This document shows, piece by piece, positions 23,349-37,622 of a stretch of 64,000 nt of DNA. Position numbers and translations under genes: made by a program. Source of the stretch: Inia geoffrensis (taxonomy: Eukaryota > Chordata > Mammalia > Artiodactyla > Iniidae). The notes under the pieces are model-generated. The model did no database searches. It worked only from the letters and a program-made list of their open reading frames with translations, and had not been told where the DNA came from. The DNA lies in assembly GCA_036417435.1 (NCBI GenBank), contig CM070913.1:2594680-2658679 (forward strand). The letters are read 5' to 3'. Positions within the stretch are counted from its first letter, which is position 1. Each line of letters begins with the position of its first letter.

Positions 23349-24691
23349 CAGTACATCAACACTAACCCATGCCCTCTAACGTACGCCAACCCTAAGCCAT
23401 TGCCGTACCCTAACCTGTACCCTAATCAATCCCCATTCCCTAACCCTAACCCTAACCCTAACCCTTAACGTGACCCTCTTCCGAGGCCTTACCCTCACCC
23501 GTGCCCTAATCGTAAGCAGTACACTAACACTAACTAGTGACCTCACACGTACGCTAAAACTTAAGTGTTGTGGTACCCTAAACTGTGCCCTAATATCTCC
23601 CCATTCCCTAACCCTAACCCTAACACGAATTCTATCCCTGACCCTCACCCGAAACCTTACCCTCACCCGTGCCCTAATCTTAACCAGGACACCAACACTA
23701 ACTTGTGCCCTCACACGTACGCTAACCCTTAATCGTTGTCGTACACTAAACTGTACCCTAATCCCTCCCCATTCCCTAACCCTAACCCTAACCCGAATCC
23801 TAACCCTGACCCTCACCTGAAGCCTTACCCTCACCCGTGCCCTAATCTTAACCGGGACACTAACACTAACCCTTGCCCTTACACGAACGCTAACCCTTAA
23901 GCACTGTCGTACCCTAAGCTGTATCCTAATCCCTCTGCATTCCTTAACCCTAACCCTAATCCGAATCATAACCCTGACCCTCACCCGAAGCCTTACCCTC
24001 ACCCGTGCCCTAATCTTAACCAGGCCACCAACACTAACTCGTGCCCTCACACGTACGCTAAACCTTAAGCGTTGTCGTACCCTAAATTGTACCCTAATCC
24101 CTCCCCATTCCTTAAACCTAACCCTAACCCCATCCCTAAACCTGACCCACTTCCTATGCCCTACCCTAACCAATGCCCTAATCTTAACCAGTACACAAAC
24201 ACTAACTCATGCCCTCAAACGTACGCTAACCCTTAAGCATTGTCGTACCCTATCCTTTACCCTAATCCCTCCCCATTCCCTAACCCTAACCCTAAGCGAA
24301 ACCCTGAACGTGACCCTTTTCCGAGTCCTTACCCTCATCGGTGCCGTTGTCTTAACCAGTACCCAACACTAACTCGTGCCCTCACACTTACGCTAACCCT
24401 TAAGCATTGTCATACCCTAACCTGTACCCTAATCCCTCTCCATTCCCTAACCCTAACCCTAACCCGAATCCTAACCCTGACCCTCACCCGAAGCCTTACC
24501 CTCACCCGTGCCCTAATCTTAACCAGGACACCAAGACTAACTCGTGCCCTGACACGTACGCTAACACTAAACCGCAACGGTACCCTAACCTGTACCCTAA
24601 TCCCTCTCCATTCCCTAACCCTAACCCTAACCTGAAACCTAACCATGACACTCACCCGATACTTTACCCTCACCCGTGTCCTAATTTTAAC
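23349..24691 (+). repeat. HOR unit 19, complete ABCDEFGH (1343 bp), alpha first unit
   Basis: The A-to-E half resembles unit 8. The F-to-H half resembles unit 13, with the CAGTACCCAAC deletion at 24357 and the ACCCGATAC tail. The unit is therefore itself a mosaic of two HOR lineages. Confidence 0.9.
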
Positions 24692-25867
24692 CAGTACATC
24701 AACACTAACCCATGCCCTCTAACGTACGCCAAACCTAAGCCATTGCCGTACGCTAACCTGTACCCTAATCAATCCCCATTCCCTAACCCTAACCCTAACC
24801 CTAACCCTTAACGTGACCCTCTTCCGAGGCCTTACCCTCACCCGTGCCCTAATCGTAAGCAGTACACTAACACTAACTAGTGACCTCACACGTATGCTAA
24901 ACCTTAAGCGTTGTGGTACCCTAAACTGTGCCCTAATATCTCCCCATTCCCTAACCCTAACCTTAACCCGAATTCTATCCCTGACCCTCACCCGAAACCT
25001 TACCCTCACCAGTGCCCTAATCTTAACCAGGACACCAACACTAACTTGTGCCCCCACACGTACACTAACCCTTAATCGTTGTCGTACCCTAAATTGTACC
25101 CTAATCCCTCCCCATTACCTAACCCTAACCCTAACCCGAATCCTAACCCTGACCCTCACCTGAAGCCTTACCCTCACCCGTGCCCTAATCTTAACCAGGA
25201 CACCAACACTAACTCGTGCCCTCACAGGTACGCTAAACCTTAAGCGTTGTCGTACCCTAAATTGTACCCTAAACCCTCCCCATTCCTTAAGCCTAACCCT
25301 AACCCCATCCCTTAACCTGACCCACTTCCGATGCCCTACCCTAACCAATGCCCTAATCTTAACCAGTACACAAACACTAACTCATGCCCTCAAACATATG
25401 CTAACCCTTAAGCATTGTCGTACCCTATCCTGTACCCTAATCCCTCCCCATTCCCTAACCCTAACCCTAAGCGAAACCCTGAACGTGACCCTTTTCCGAG
25501 GCCTTACCCTCATCGGTGCCGTTGTCTTAAACAGTACACCAACACTAACTCGTGCCCTCACACTTACACTAACCCTTAAGCATTGTCGTACCCTAACCTG
25601 TACCCTAATCCCTCTCCATTCCCTAACCCTAACCCTAACCCGAATCCTAACCCTGAGCCTCACCCGAAGCCTTACCCTCACCCGTGCCCTAATCTTAACC
25701 AGGACACCAAGACTAACTCGTGCCCTCAAACGTACGCTAACACTAAACCGCACCGGTACCCTAAACTGTACCCTAATCCCTCTCCATTCCCTAACCCTAA
25801 CCCTAACCTGGAACCTAACCATGACACTCATCCGAAACTTTACCCTCACCCGTGTCCTAATTTTAAC
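24692..25867 (+). repeat. HOR unit 20, seven monomers AB[C/D]EFGH (1176 bp), alpha second unit
   Basis: Alpha-specific changes are GTACGCTAACC in A, CCTTAACCCGAATTC in B, ACGTACACTAACC in C and CCTTAAGCCTAACC in E. Confidence 0.9.
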
Positions 25868-27210
25868 CAGTACATCAACACTAACCCATGCACTCTAAAG
25901 TACGCCAACCCTAAGCCATTGCCGTACCCTAACCTGTACCCTAATCAATCCCCATTCCCTAACCCTAACCCTAACCCTAACCCTTAACGTGACCCTCTTT
26001 CGAGGCCTTACCCTCACCCGTTCCCTAATCGTAAGCAGTACACTAACACTAACTAGTGACCTCACACGTATGCTAAACCTTAAGCGTTGTGGTACCCTAA
26101 ACTGTGCCCTAATATCTCCCCATTCCCTAACCCTAACCCTAACCCGAATCCTAACCCTGACCCTCACCCGAAGCCTTACCCTCACCTATGCCCTAATCTT
26201 AACCAGGACACTAACACTAACCCTTGCCCTCACACGAACGCTACCCTTAAGCACTGTCGTACCCTAAGCTGTACCCTAATCCCTCTGCATTCCTTAACCC
26301 TAACCCTAACCCGAATCCTAACCCTGACCCTCACCCGAAACCTTACCCTCACCCGTGCCCTAATGTTAACCAGGACACCAACACTAACTCGTGCCCTCAC
26401 ACGTACGCTAAACCTTAAGCGTTGTCGTACCCTAAATTGTACCCTAATCCCTCCCCATTCCTTAACCCTAACCCTAACCCCATCCCTAAACCTGACCCAC
26501 TTCCGATGCCCTACCCTAACCAATGCCCTAATCTTAACCAGTACACAAACACTAACTCATGCCCTCAAACGTACGCTAACCCTTAAGCATTGTCGTACAC
26601 TATCCTGTACCCTAATCCCTCCCCATTCCCTAACCCTAACCCTAAGCGAAACCCTGAACATGACCCTTTTCCGAGGCCTTACCCTCATCGGTACCGTTGT
26701 CTTAACCAGTACACCAACACTAACTCGTGCCCTCACACTTACGCTAACCCTTAAGCATTGTCGTACGCTAACCTGTACCCTAATCCCTCTCCATTCCCTA
26801 ACCCTAACCCTAACCCGAATCCTAACCCTGACCCTCACCCGAAGCGTTACCCTCACCCGTGCCCTAATCTTAACCAGGACACCAAGACTAACTCGTGCCC
26901 TCACACGAAAGCTAACCCTTAAGCATTGTCGTACCCTAACCTGTACCCTAATGCCTCTCATTTCCCTAAACCTAACCCTAACCCGAATCCTAACCCTGAC
27001 CCACACCCGAAGCTTTACCCTCAGCCGTGCCCTAATCTTAACCAGGACACCAAGACTAACTCGTGTCTTCAAACGTACGCTAACGCTAAACCGCAGCGGT
27101 AACCTAACATGTACCCTAATCCCTCTCCATTCCCTAACCCTAACCCTAACCTGAAACCTAACCATGACACTCACCCGAAACTTTACCCTCACCCGTGTCC
27201 TAATTTTAAC
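25868..27210 (+). repeat. HOR unit 21, eight monomers A[B/C]DEFG[H/G]H (1343 bp), alpha third unit
   Basis: Alpha markers are ATGCACTCTAAAG in A and CACCTATGCC before D. Private change: ACTCGTGTCTTCAAACG in the last H. Confidence 0.9.
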
Positions 27211-28554
27211 CAGTACATCAACACTAACCCATGCCCTCTAACGTACGCCAACCCTAAGCCATTGCCGTACCCTAACCTGTACCCTAATCAATCCCCATTC
27301 CCTAACCCTAACCCTAACCCTAACCCTTAACGTGACCCTCTTCCGAGGCCTTACCCTCACCCGTGCCCTAATCGTAAGCAGTACACTAACACTAACTAGT
27401 GACCTCACACGTACGCTAAAACTTAAGTGTTGTGGTACCCTAAACTGTGCCCTAATATCTCCCCATTCCCTAACCCTAACCCTAACACGAATTCTATCCC
27501 TGACCCTCACCCGAAACCTTACCCTCACCCGTGCCCTAATCTTAACCAGGACACCAACACTAACTTGTGCCCTCACACGTACGCTAACCCTTAATCGTTG
27601 TCGTACCCTAAACTGTACCCTAATCCCTCCCCATTCCCTAACCCTAACCCTAACCCGAATCCTAACCCTGACCCTCACCTGAAGCCTTACCCTCACCCGT
27701 GCCCTAATCTTAACCGGGACACTAACACTAACCCTTGCCCTTACACGAACGCTAACCCTTAAGCACTGTCGTACCCTAAGCTGTATCCTAATCCCTCTGC
27801 ATTCCTTAACCCTAACCCTAACCCGAATCATAACCCTGACCCTCACCCGAAGCCTTACCCTCACCCGTGCCCTAATCTTAACCAGGCCACCAACACTAAC
27901 TCGTGCCCTCACACGTACGCTAAACCTTAAGCGTTGTCGTACCCTAAATTGTACCCTAATCCCTCCCCATTCCTTAAACCTAACCCTAACCCCATCCCTA
28001 AACCTGACCCACTTCCTATGCCCTACCCTAACCAATGCCCTAATCTTAACCAGTACACAAACACTAACTCATGCCCTCAAACGTACGCTAACCCTTAAGC
28101 ATTGTCGTACCCTATCCTTTACCCTAATCCCTCACCATTCCGTAACCCTAACCTTAAGCGAAACCCTGAACGTGACCCTTTTCCGAGGCCTTACCCTCAT
28201 CGGTGCCGTTGTCTTAACCAGTACACCAACACTAACTCGTGCCCTCACACTTACGCTAACCCTTAAGCATTGTCGTACCCTAACCTGTACCCTAATCCCT
28301 CTCATTTCCCTAAACCTAACCCTAACCCGAATCCTAACCCTGACCCACACCCGAAGCTTTACCCTCACCCGTGCCCTAATCTTAACCAGGACACCAAGAC
28401 TAACTCGTGCCTTCAAACGTACGCTAACGCTAAACCGCAGCGGTACCCTAACCTGTACCCTAATCCCTCTCAATTCCCTAACCCTAACCCTAACCTGAAA
28501 CCTAACCATGACACTCACTCGGAACTTTACCCTCACCCGTATCCTAATTTTAAC
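27211..28554 (+). repeat. HOR unit 22, complete ABCDEFGH (1344 bp), beta first unit
   Basis: Markers are CGTACCCTAAAC in C, CTCACCATTCCG with AACCTTAAGCG in F, CTCATTTCCC in G, and CTCGGAAC with CGTATCCTAATT in H. Confidence 0.9.
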
Positions 28555-29730
28555 CAGTACATCAACACTAACCCATGCCCTCTAACTTACGCCAACCCTA
28601 AGCCATTTCCCTACCCTAACCTGTACCCTAATCAATCCCCATTCCCTAACCCTAACCCTAACCATAACCCTTAACGTGACCCTCTTCCGAGGCCTTACCC
28701 TCACCCGTGCCCTAATCGTAAGCAGTACACTAACACTAACTAGTGACCTCACACGTATGCTAAACCTTAAGCGTTGTGGTACCCTAAACTGTGCCCTAAT
28801 ATCTCCCCATTCCCTAACCCTAACCCTAACCCGAATTCTATCCCTGACCCTCACCCGAAACCTTACCCTCACCAGTGCCCTAATCTTAACCAGGACACCA
28901 ACACTAACTTGTGCCCCCACACGTACGCTAACCCTTAATCGTTGTCGTACCCTAAATTGTACCCTAATCCCTCCCCATTACCTAACCCTAACCCTAACCC
29001 GAATCCTAACCCTGACCCTCACCTGAAGCCTTACCCTCACCCGTGCCCTAATCTTAACCAGGACACCAACACTAACTCGTGCCCTCACAGGTACGCTAAA
29101 CCTTAAGCGTTGTCGTACCCTAAATTGTACCCTAAACCCTCCCCATTCCTTAACCCTAACCCTAACCCCATCCCTTAACCTGACCCACTTCCGATGCCCT
29201 ACCCTAACCAATGCCCTAATCTTAACCAGTACACAAACACTAACTCATGCCCTCAAACATATGCTAACCCTTAAGCATTGTCGTACCCTATCCTGTACCC
29301 TAATCCCTCCCCATTCCCTAACCCTAACCCTAAGCGAAACCCTGAACGTGACCCTTTTCCGAGGCCTTACCCTCATCGGTGCCGTTGTCTTAAACAGTAC
29401 ACCAACACTAACTCGTGCCCTCACACTTACACTAACCCTTAAGCATTGTCGTACCCTAACCTGTACCCTAATCCCTCTCCATTCCCTAACCCTAACCCTA
29501 ACCCGAATCCTAACCCTGAGCCTCACCCGAAGCCTTACCCTCACCCGTGCCCTAATCTTAACCAGGACACCAAGACTAACTCGTGCCCTCAAACGTACGC
29601 TAACACTAAACCGCACCGGTACCCTAAACTGTACCCTAATCCCTCTCCATTCCCTAACCCTAACCCTAACCTGGAACCTAACCATGACACTCATCCGAAA
29701 CTTTACCCTCACCCGTGTCCTAATTTTAAC
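28555..29730 (+). repeat. HOR unit 23, seven monomers AB[C/D]EFGH (1176 bp), beta second unit
   Basis: A reads CTAACTTACGCC, CCATTTCCC and ACCATAACCC, the last interrupting the telomeric run. The rest matches unit 17. Confidence 0.9.
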
Positions 29731-31073
29731 CAGTACATCAACACTAACCCATGCCCTCTAAAGTACGCCAACCCTAAGCCATTGCCGTACCCTAACCTGT
29801 ACCCTAATCAATCCCCATTCCCTAACCCTAACCCTAACCCTAACCCTTAACGTGACCCTCTTTCGAGGCCTTACCCTCACCCGTTCCCTAATCGTAAGCA
29901 GTACACTAACACTAACTAGTGACCTCACACGTATGCTAAACCTTAAGCGTTGTGGTACCCTAAACTGTGCCCTAATATCTCCCCATTCCCTAACCCTAAC
30001 CCTAACCCGAATCCTAACCCTGACCCTCACCCGAAGCCTTACCCTCACCCATGCCCTAATCTTAACCAGGACACTAACACTAACCCTTGCCCTCACACGA
30101 ACGCTACCCTTAAGCACTGTCGTACCCTAAGCTGTACCCTAATCCCTCTGCATTCCTTAACCCTAACCCTAACCCGAATCCTAACCCTGACCCTCACCCG
30201 AAGCCTTACCCTCACCCGTGCCCTAATGTTAACCAGGACACCAACACTAACTCGTGCCCTCACACGTACGCTAAACCTTAAGCGTTGTCGTACCCTAAAT
30301 TGTACCCTAATCCCTCCCCATTCCTTAACCCTAACCCTAACCCCATCCCTAAACCTGACCCACTTCCGATGCCCTACCCTAACCAATGCCCTAATCTTAA
30401 CCAGTACACAAACACTAACTCATGCCCTCAAACGTACGCTAACCCTTAAGCATTGTCGTACACTATCCTGTACCCTAATCCCTCCCCATTCCCTAACCCT
30501 AACCCTAAGCGAAACCCTGAACATGACCCTTTTCCGAGGCCTTACCCTCATCGGTACCGTTGTCTTAACCAGTACACCAACACTAACTCGTGCCCTCACA
30601 CTTACGCTAACCCTTAAGCATTGTCGTACCCTAACCTGTACCCTAATCCCTCTCCATTCCCTAACCCTAAACCTAACCCGAATCCTAACCCTGACCCTCA
30701 CCCGAAGCGTTACCCTCACCCGTGCCCTAATCTTAACCAGGACACCAAGACTAACTCGTGCCCTCACACGAAAGCTAACCCTTAAGCATTGTCGTACCCT
30801 AACCTGTACCCTAATGCCTCTCATTTCCCTAAACCTAACCCTAACCCGAATCCTAACCCTGACCCACACCCGAAGCTTTACCCTCAGCCGTGCCCTAATC
30901 TTAACCAGGACACCAAGACTAACTCGTGCCTTCAAACGTACGCTAACGCTAAACCGCAGCGGTAACCTAACATGTACCCTAATCCCTCTCCATTCCCTAA
31001 CCCTAACCCTAACCTGAAACCTAACCATGACACTCACCCGAAACTTTACCCTCACCCGTGTCCTAATTTTAAC
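29731..31073 (+). repeat. HOR unit 24, eight monomers A[B/C]DEFG[H/G]H (1343 bp), beta third unit
   Basis: Close to unit 18: CATGCCCTCTAAAG, CACCCATGCC and CCCTAAACCTAACCCG in G. Confidence 0.9.
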
Positions 31074-32416
31074 CAGTACATCAACACTAACCCATGCCCT
31101 CTAACGTACGCCAACCCTAAGCCATTGCCGTACCCTAACCTGTACCCTAATCAATCCCCATTCCCTAACCCTAACCCTAACCCTAACCCTTAACGTGACC
31201 CTCTTCCGAGGCCTTACCCTCACCCGTGCCCTAATCGTAAGCAGTACACTAACACTAACTAGTGACCTCACACGTACGCTAAAACTTAAGTGTTGTGGTA
31301 CCCTAAACTGTGCCCTAATATCTCCCCATTCCCTAACCCTAACCCTAACACGAATTCTATCCCTGACCCTCACCCGAAACCTTACCCTCACCCGTGCCCT
31401 AATCTTAACCAGGACACCAACACTAACTTGTGCCCTCACACGTACGCTAACCCTTAATCGTTGTCGTACACTAAACTGTACCCTAATCCCTCCCCATTCC
31501 CTAACCCTAACCCTAACCCGAATCCTAACCCTGACCCTCACCTGAAGCCTTACCCTCACCCGTGCCCTAATCTTAACCGGGACACTAACACTAACCCTTG
31601 CCCTTACACGAACGCTAACCCTTAAGCACTGTCGTACCCTAAGCTGTATCCTAATCCCTCTGCATTCCTTAACCCTAACCCTAACCCGAATCATAACCCT
31701 GACCCTCACCCGAAGCCTTACCCTCACCCGTGCCCTAATCTTAACCAGGCCACCAACACTAACTCGTGCCCTCACACGTACGCTAAACCTTAAGCGTTGT
31801 CGTACCCTAAATTGTACCCTAATCCCTCCCCATTCCTTAAACCTAACCCTAACCCCATCCCTAAACCTGACCCACTTCCTATGCCCTACCCTAACCAATG
31901 CCCTAATCTTAACCAGTACACAAACACTAACTCATGCCCTCAAACGTACGCTAACCCTTAAGCATTGTCGTACCCTATCCTTTACCCTAATCCCTCCCCA
32001 TTCCCTAACCCTAACCCTAAGCGAAACCCTGAACGTGACCCTTTTCCGAGTCCTTACCCTCATCGGTGCCGTTGTCTTAACCAGTACCCAACACTAACTC
32101 GTGCCCTCACACTTACGCTAACCCTTAAGCATTGTCATACCCTAACCTGTACCCTAATCCCTCTCCATTCCCTAACCCTAACCCTAACCCGAATCCTAAC
32201 CCTGACCCTCACCCGAAGCCTTACCCTCACCCGTGCCCTAATCTTAACCAGGACACCAAGACTAACTCGTGCCCTGACACGTACGCTAACACTAAACCGC
32301 AACGGTACCCTAACCTGTACCCTAATCCCTCTCCATTCCCTAACCCTAACCCTAACCTGAAACCTAACCATGACACTCACCCGATACTTTACCCTCACCC
32401 GTGTCCTAATTTTAAC
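31074..32416 (+). repeat. HOR unit 25, complete ABCDEFGH (1343 bp), alpha first unit
   Basis: GTCGTACACTAAAC in C and the G-head deletion at 32082 match unit 19. Confidence 0.9.
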
Positions 32417-33592
32417 CAGTACATCAACACTAACCCATGCCCTCTAACGTACGCCAAACCTAAGCCATTGCCGTACGCTAACCTGTACCCTAATCAATCC
32501 CCATTCCCTAACCCTAACCCTAACCCTAACCCTTAACGTGACCCTCTTCCGAGGCCTTACCCTCACCCGTGCCCTAATCGTAAGCAGTACACTAACACTA
32601 ACTAGTGACCTCACACGTATGCTAAACCTTAAGCGTTGTGGTACCCTAAACTGTGCCCTAATATCTCCCCATTCCCTAACCCTAACCTTAACCCGAATTC
32701 TATCCCTGACCCTCACCCGAAACCTTACCCTCACCAGTGCCCTAATCTTAACCAGGACACCAACACTAACTTGTGCCCCCACACGTACACTAACCCTTAA
32801 TCGTTGTCGTACCCTAAATTGTACCCTAATCCCTCCCCATTACCTAACCCTAACCCTAACCCGAATCCTAACCCTGACCCTCACCTGAAGCCTTACCCTC
32901 ACCCGTGCCCTAATCTTAACCAGGACACCAACACTAACTCGTGCCCTCACAGGTACGCTAAACCTTAAGCGTTGTCGTACCCTAAATTGTACCCTAAACC
33001 CTCCCCATTCCTTAAGCCTAACCCTAACCCCATCCCTTAACCTGACCCACTTCCGATGCCCTACCCTAACCAATGCCCTAATCTTAACCAGTACACAAAC
33101 ACTAACTCATGCCCTCAAACATATGCTAACCCTTAAGCATTGTCGTACCCTATCCTGTACCCTAATCCCTCCCCATTCCCTAACCCTAACCCTAAGCGAA
33201 ACCCTGAACGTGACCCTTTTCCGAGGCCTTACCCTCATCGGTGCCGTTGTCTTAAACAGTACACCAACACTAACTCGTGCCCTCACACTTACACTAACCC
33301 TTAAGCATTGTCGTACCCTAACCTGTACCCTAATCCCTCTCCATTCCCTAACCCTAACCCTAACCCGAATCCTAACCCTGAGCCTCACCCGAAGCCTTAC
33401 CCTCACCCGTGCCCTAATCTTAACCAGGACACCAAGACTAACTCGTGCCCTCAAACGTACGCTAACACTAAACCGCACCGGTACCCTAAACTGTACCCTA
33501 ATCCCTCTCCATTCCCTAACCCTAACCCTAACCTGGAACCTAACCATGACACTCATCCGAAACTTTACCCTCACCCGTGTCCTAATTTTAAC
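32417..33592 (+). repeat. HOR unit 26, seven monomers AB[C/D]EFGH (1176 bp), alpha second unit
   Basis: GTACGCTAACC, CCTTAACCCG, CGTACACTAACC and CCTTAAGCCTAACC match unit 20. Confidence 0.9.
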
Positions 33593-34935
33593 CAGTACAT
33601 CAACACTAACCCATGCACTCTAAAGTACGCCAACCCTAAGCCATTGCCGTACCCTAACCTGTACCCTAATCAATCCCCATTCCCTAACCCTAACCCTAAC
33701 CCTAACCCTTAACGTGACCCTCTTTCGAGGCCTTACCCTCACCCGTTCCCTAATCGTAAGCAGTACACTAACACTAACTAGTGACCTCACACGTATGCTA
33801 AACCTTAAGCGTTGTGGTACCCTAAACTGTGCCCTAATATCTCCCCATTCCCTAACCCTAACCCTAACCCGAATCCTAACCCTGACCCTCACCCGAAGCC
33901 TTACCCTCACCTATGCCCTAATCTTAACCAGGACACTAACACTAACCCTTGCCCTCACACGAACGCTACCCTTAAGCACTGTCGTACCCTAAGCTGTACC
34001 CTAATCCCTCTGCATTCCTTAACCCTAACCCTAACCCGAATCCTAACCCTGACCCTCACCCGAAACCTTACCCTCACCCGTGCCCTAATGTTAACCAGGA
34101 CACCAACACTAACTCGTGCCCTCACACGTACGCTAAACCTTAAGCGTTGTCGTACCCTAAATTGTACCCTAATCCCTCCCCATTCCTTAACCCTAACCCT
34201 AACCCCATCCCTAAACCTGACCCACTTCCGATGCCCTACCCTAACCAATGCCCTAATCTTAACCAGTACACAAACACTAACTCATGCCCTCAAACGTACG
34301 CTAACCCTTAAGCATTGTCGTACACTATCCTGTACCCTAATCCCTCCCCATTCCCTAACCCTAACCCTAAGCGAAACCCTGAACATGACCCTTTTCCGAG
34401 GCCTTACCCTCATCGGTACCGTTGTCTTAACCAGTACACCAACACTAACTCGTGCCCTCACACTTACGCTAACCCTTAAGCATTGTCGTACGCTAACCTG
34501 TACCCTAATCCCTCTCCATTCCCTAACCCTAACCCTAACCCGAATCCTAACCCTGACCCTCACCCGAAGCGTTACCCTCACCCGTGCCCTAATCTTAACC
34601 AGGACACCAAGACTAACTCGTGCCCTCACACGAAAGCTAACCCTTAAGCATTGTCGTACCCTAACCTGTACCCTAATGCCTCTCATTTCCCTAAACCTAA
34701 CCCTAACCCGAATCCTAACCCTGACCCACACCCGAAGCTTTACCCTCAGCCGTGCCCTAATCTTAACCAGGACACCAAGACTAACTCGTGCCTTCAAACG
34801 TACGCTAACGCTAAACCGCAGCGGTAACCTAACATGTACCCTAATCCCTCTCCATTCCCTAACCCTAACCCTAACCTGAAACCTAACCATGACACTCACC
34901 CGAAACTTTACCCTCACCCGTGTCCTAATTTTAAC
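33593..34935 (+). repeat. HOR unit 27, eight monomers A[B/C]DEFG[H/G]H (1343 bp), alpha third unit
   Basis: ATGCACTCTAAAG and CACCTATGCC match unit 21, without its private GTCTTC change. Confidence 0.9.
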
Positions 34936-36279
34936 CAGTACATCAACACTAACCCATGCCCTCTAACGTACGCCAACCCTAAGCCATTGCCGTACCCTAA
35001 CCTGTACCCTAATCAATCCCCATTCCCTAACCCTAACCCTAACCCTAACCCTTAACGTGACCCTCTTCCGAGGCCTTACCCTCACCCGTGCCCTAATCGT
35101 AAGCAGTACACTAACACTAACTAGTGACCTCACACGTACGCTAAAACTTAAGTGTTGTGGTACCCTAAACTGTGCCCTAATATCTCCCCATTCCCTAACC
35201 CTAACCCTAACACGAATTCTATCCCTGACCCTCACCCGAAACCTTACCCTCACCCGTGCCCTAATCTTAACCAGGACACCAACACTAACTTGTGCCCTCA
35301 CACGTACGCTAACCCTTAATCGTTGTCGTACCCTAAACTGTACCCTAATCCCTCCCCATTCCCTAACCCTAACCCTAACCCGAATCCTAACCCTGACCCT
35401 CACCTGAAGCCTTACCCTCACCCGTGCCCTAATCTTAACCGGGACACTAACACTAACCCTTGCCCTTACACGAACGCTAACCCTTAAGCACTGTCGTACC
35501 CTAAGCTGTATCCTAATCCCTCTGCATTCCTTAACCCTAACCCTAACCCGAATCATAACCCTGACCCTCACCCGAAGCCTTACCCTCACCCGTGCCCTAA
35601 TCTTAACCAGGCCACCAACACTAACTCGTGCCCTCACACGTACGCTAAACCTTAAGCGTTGTCGTACCCTAAATTGTACCCTAATCCCTCCCCATTCCTT
35701 AAACCTAACCCTAACCCCATCCCTAAACCTGACCCACTTCCTATGCCCTACCCTAACCAATGCCCTAATCTTAACCAGTACACAAACACTAACTCATGCC
35801 CTCAAATGTACGCTAACCCTTAAGCATTGTCGTACCCTATCCTGTACCCTAATCCCTCCCCATTCCCTAACCCTAACCCTAAGCGAAACCCTGAACGTGA
35901 CCCTTTTCCGAGGCCTTACCCTCATCGGTGCCGTTGTCTTAAACAGTACACCAACACTAACTCGTGCCCTCACACTTACACTAACCCTTAAGCATTGTCG
36001 TACCCTAACCTGTACCCTAATCCCTCTCCATTCCCTAACCCTAACCCTAACCCGAATCCTAACCCTGAGCCTCACCCGAAGCCTTACCCTCACCCGTGCC
36101 CTAATCTTAACCAGGACACCAAGACTAACTCGTGCCCTCAAACGTACGCTAACACTAAACCGCACCGGTACCCTAAACTGTACCCTAATCCCTCTCCATT
36201 CCCTAACCCTAACCCTAACCTGGAACCTAACCATGACACTCATCCGAAACTTTACCCTCACCCGTGTCCTAATTTTAAC
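34936..36279 (+). repeat. HOR unit 28, hybrid ABCDE | FGH (1344 bp)
   Basis: C reads CGTACCCTAAAC (beta). F reads CAAATGTACGC, intermediate between CAAACGTACGC of first units and CAAACATATGC of second units. G has CTTAAACAGTACACC and H has CACTCATCCG, both second-unit markers. Confidence 0.88.
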
Positions 36280-37622
36280 CAGTACATCAACACTAACCCA
36301 TGCACTCTAAAGTACGCCAACCCTAAGCCATTGCCGTACCCTAACCTGTACCCTAATCAATCCCCATTCCCTAACCCTAACCCTAACCCTAACCCTTAAC
36401 GTGACCCTCTTTCGAGGCCTTACCCTCACCCGTTCCCTAATCGTAAGCAGTACACTAACACTAACTAGTGACCTCACACGTATGCTAAACCTTAAGCGTT
36501 GTGGTACCCTAAACTGTGCCCTAATATCTCCCCATTCCCTAACCCTAACCCTAACCCGAATCCTAACCCTGACCCTCACCCGAAGCCTTACCCTCACCTA
36601 TGCCCTAATCTTAACCAGGACACTAACACTAACCCTTGCCCTCACACGAACGCTACCCTTAAGCACTGTCGTACCCTAAGCTGTACCCTAATCCCTCTGC
36701 ATTCCTTAACCCTAACCCTAACCCGAATCCTAACCCTGACCCTCACCCGAAACCTTACCCTCACCCGTGCCCTAATGTTAACCAGGACACCAACACTAAC
36801 TCGTGCCCTCACACGTACGCTAAACCTTAAGCGTTGTCGTACCCTAAATTGTACCCTAATCCCTCCCCATTCCTTAACCCTAACCCTAACCCCATCCCTA
36901 AACCTGACCCACTTCCGATGCCCTACCCTAACCAATGCCCTAATCTTAACCAGTACACAAACACTAACTCATGCCCTCAAACGTACGCTAACCCTTAAGC
37001 ATTGTCGTACACTATCCTGTACCCTAATCCCTCCCCATTCCCTAACCCTAACCCTAAGCGAAACCCTGAACATGACCCTTTTCCGAGGCCTTACCCTCAT
37101 CGGTACCGTTGTCTTAACCAGTACACCAACACTAACTCGTGCCCTCACACTTACGCTAACCCTTAAGCATTGTCGTACGCTAACCTGTACCCTAATCCCT
37201 CTCCATTCCCTAACCCTAACCCTAACCCGAATCCTAACCCTGACCCTCACCCGAAGCGTTACCCTCACCCGTGCCCTAATCTTAACCAGGACACCAAGAC
37301 TAACTCGTGCCCTCACACGAAAGCTAACCCTTAAGCATTGTCGTACCCTAACCTGTACCCTAATGCCTCTCATTTCCCTAAACCTAACCCTAACCCGAAT
37401 CCTAACCCTGACCCACACCCGAAGCTTTACCCTCAGCCGTGCCCTAATCTTAACCAGGACACCAAGACTAACTCGTGCCTTCAAACGTACGCTAACGCTA
37501 AACCGCAGCGGTAACCTAACATGTACCCTAATCCCTCTCCATTCCCTAACCCTAACCCTAACCTGAAACCTAACCATGACACTCACCCGAAACTTTACCC
37601 TCACCCGTGTCCTAATTTTAAC
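36280..37622 (+). repeat. HOR unit 29, eight monomers A[B/C]DEFG[H/G]H (1343 bp), alpha third unit
   Basis: ATGCACTCTAAAG and CACCTATGCC identify it as alpha. It is near-identical to unit 27. Confidence 0.9.

Larger units (their letters stand above)
23349..27210 (+). repeat. Third-level block S3, alpha version (units 19-21, 3862 bp)
   Basis: Alpha markers are GTCGTACACTAAAC in C of the first unit, GTACGCTAACCTG and ACCTTAACCCG in the second unit, and CATGCACTCTAAAG with CTCACCTATGCC in the third. Confidence 0.88.
27211..31073 (+). repeat. Third-level block S4, beta version (units 22-24, 3863 bp)
   Basis: The first unit has a full-length G and the CTCGGAAC tail, so it is one base longer than alpha. 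The third unit has CATGCCCTCTAAAG and CTCACCCATGCC. Confidence 0.88.
31074..34935 (+). repeat. Third-level block S5, alpha version (units 25-27, 3862 bp)
   Basis: Repeats S3 at an offset of 7725 bp with all alpha markers retained. Confidence 0.88.
34936..37622 (+). repeat. Third-level block S6, beta-to-alpha hybrid with deletion (units 28-29, 2687 bp)
   Basis: The A-to-E half of unit 28 is beta type. The F-to-H half is the second-unit type, and unit 29 is an alpha third unit. The join lies in the F monomer near 35800-35850. Confidence 0.82.
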
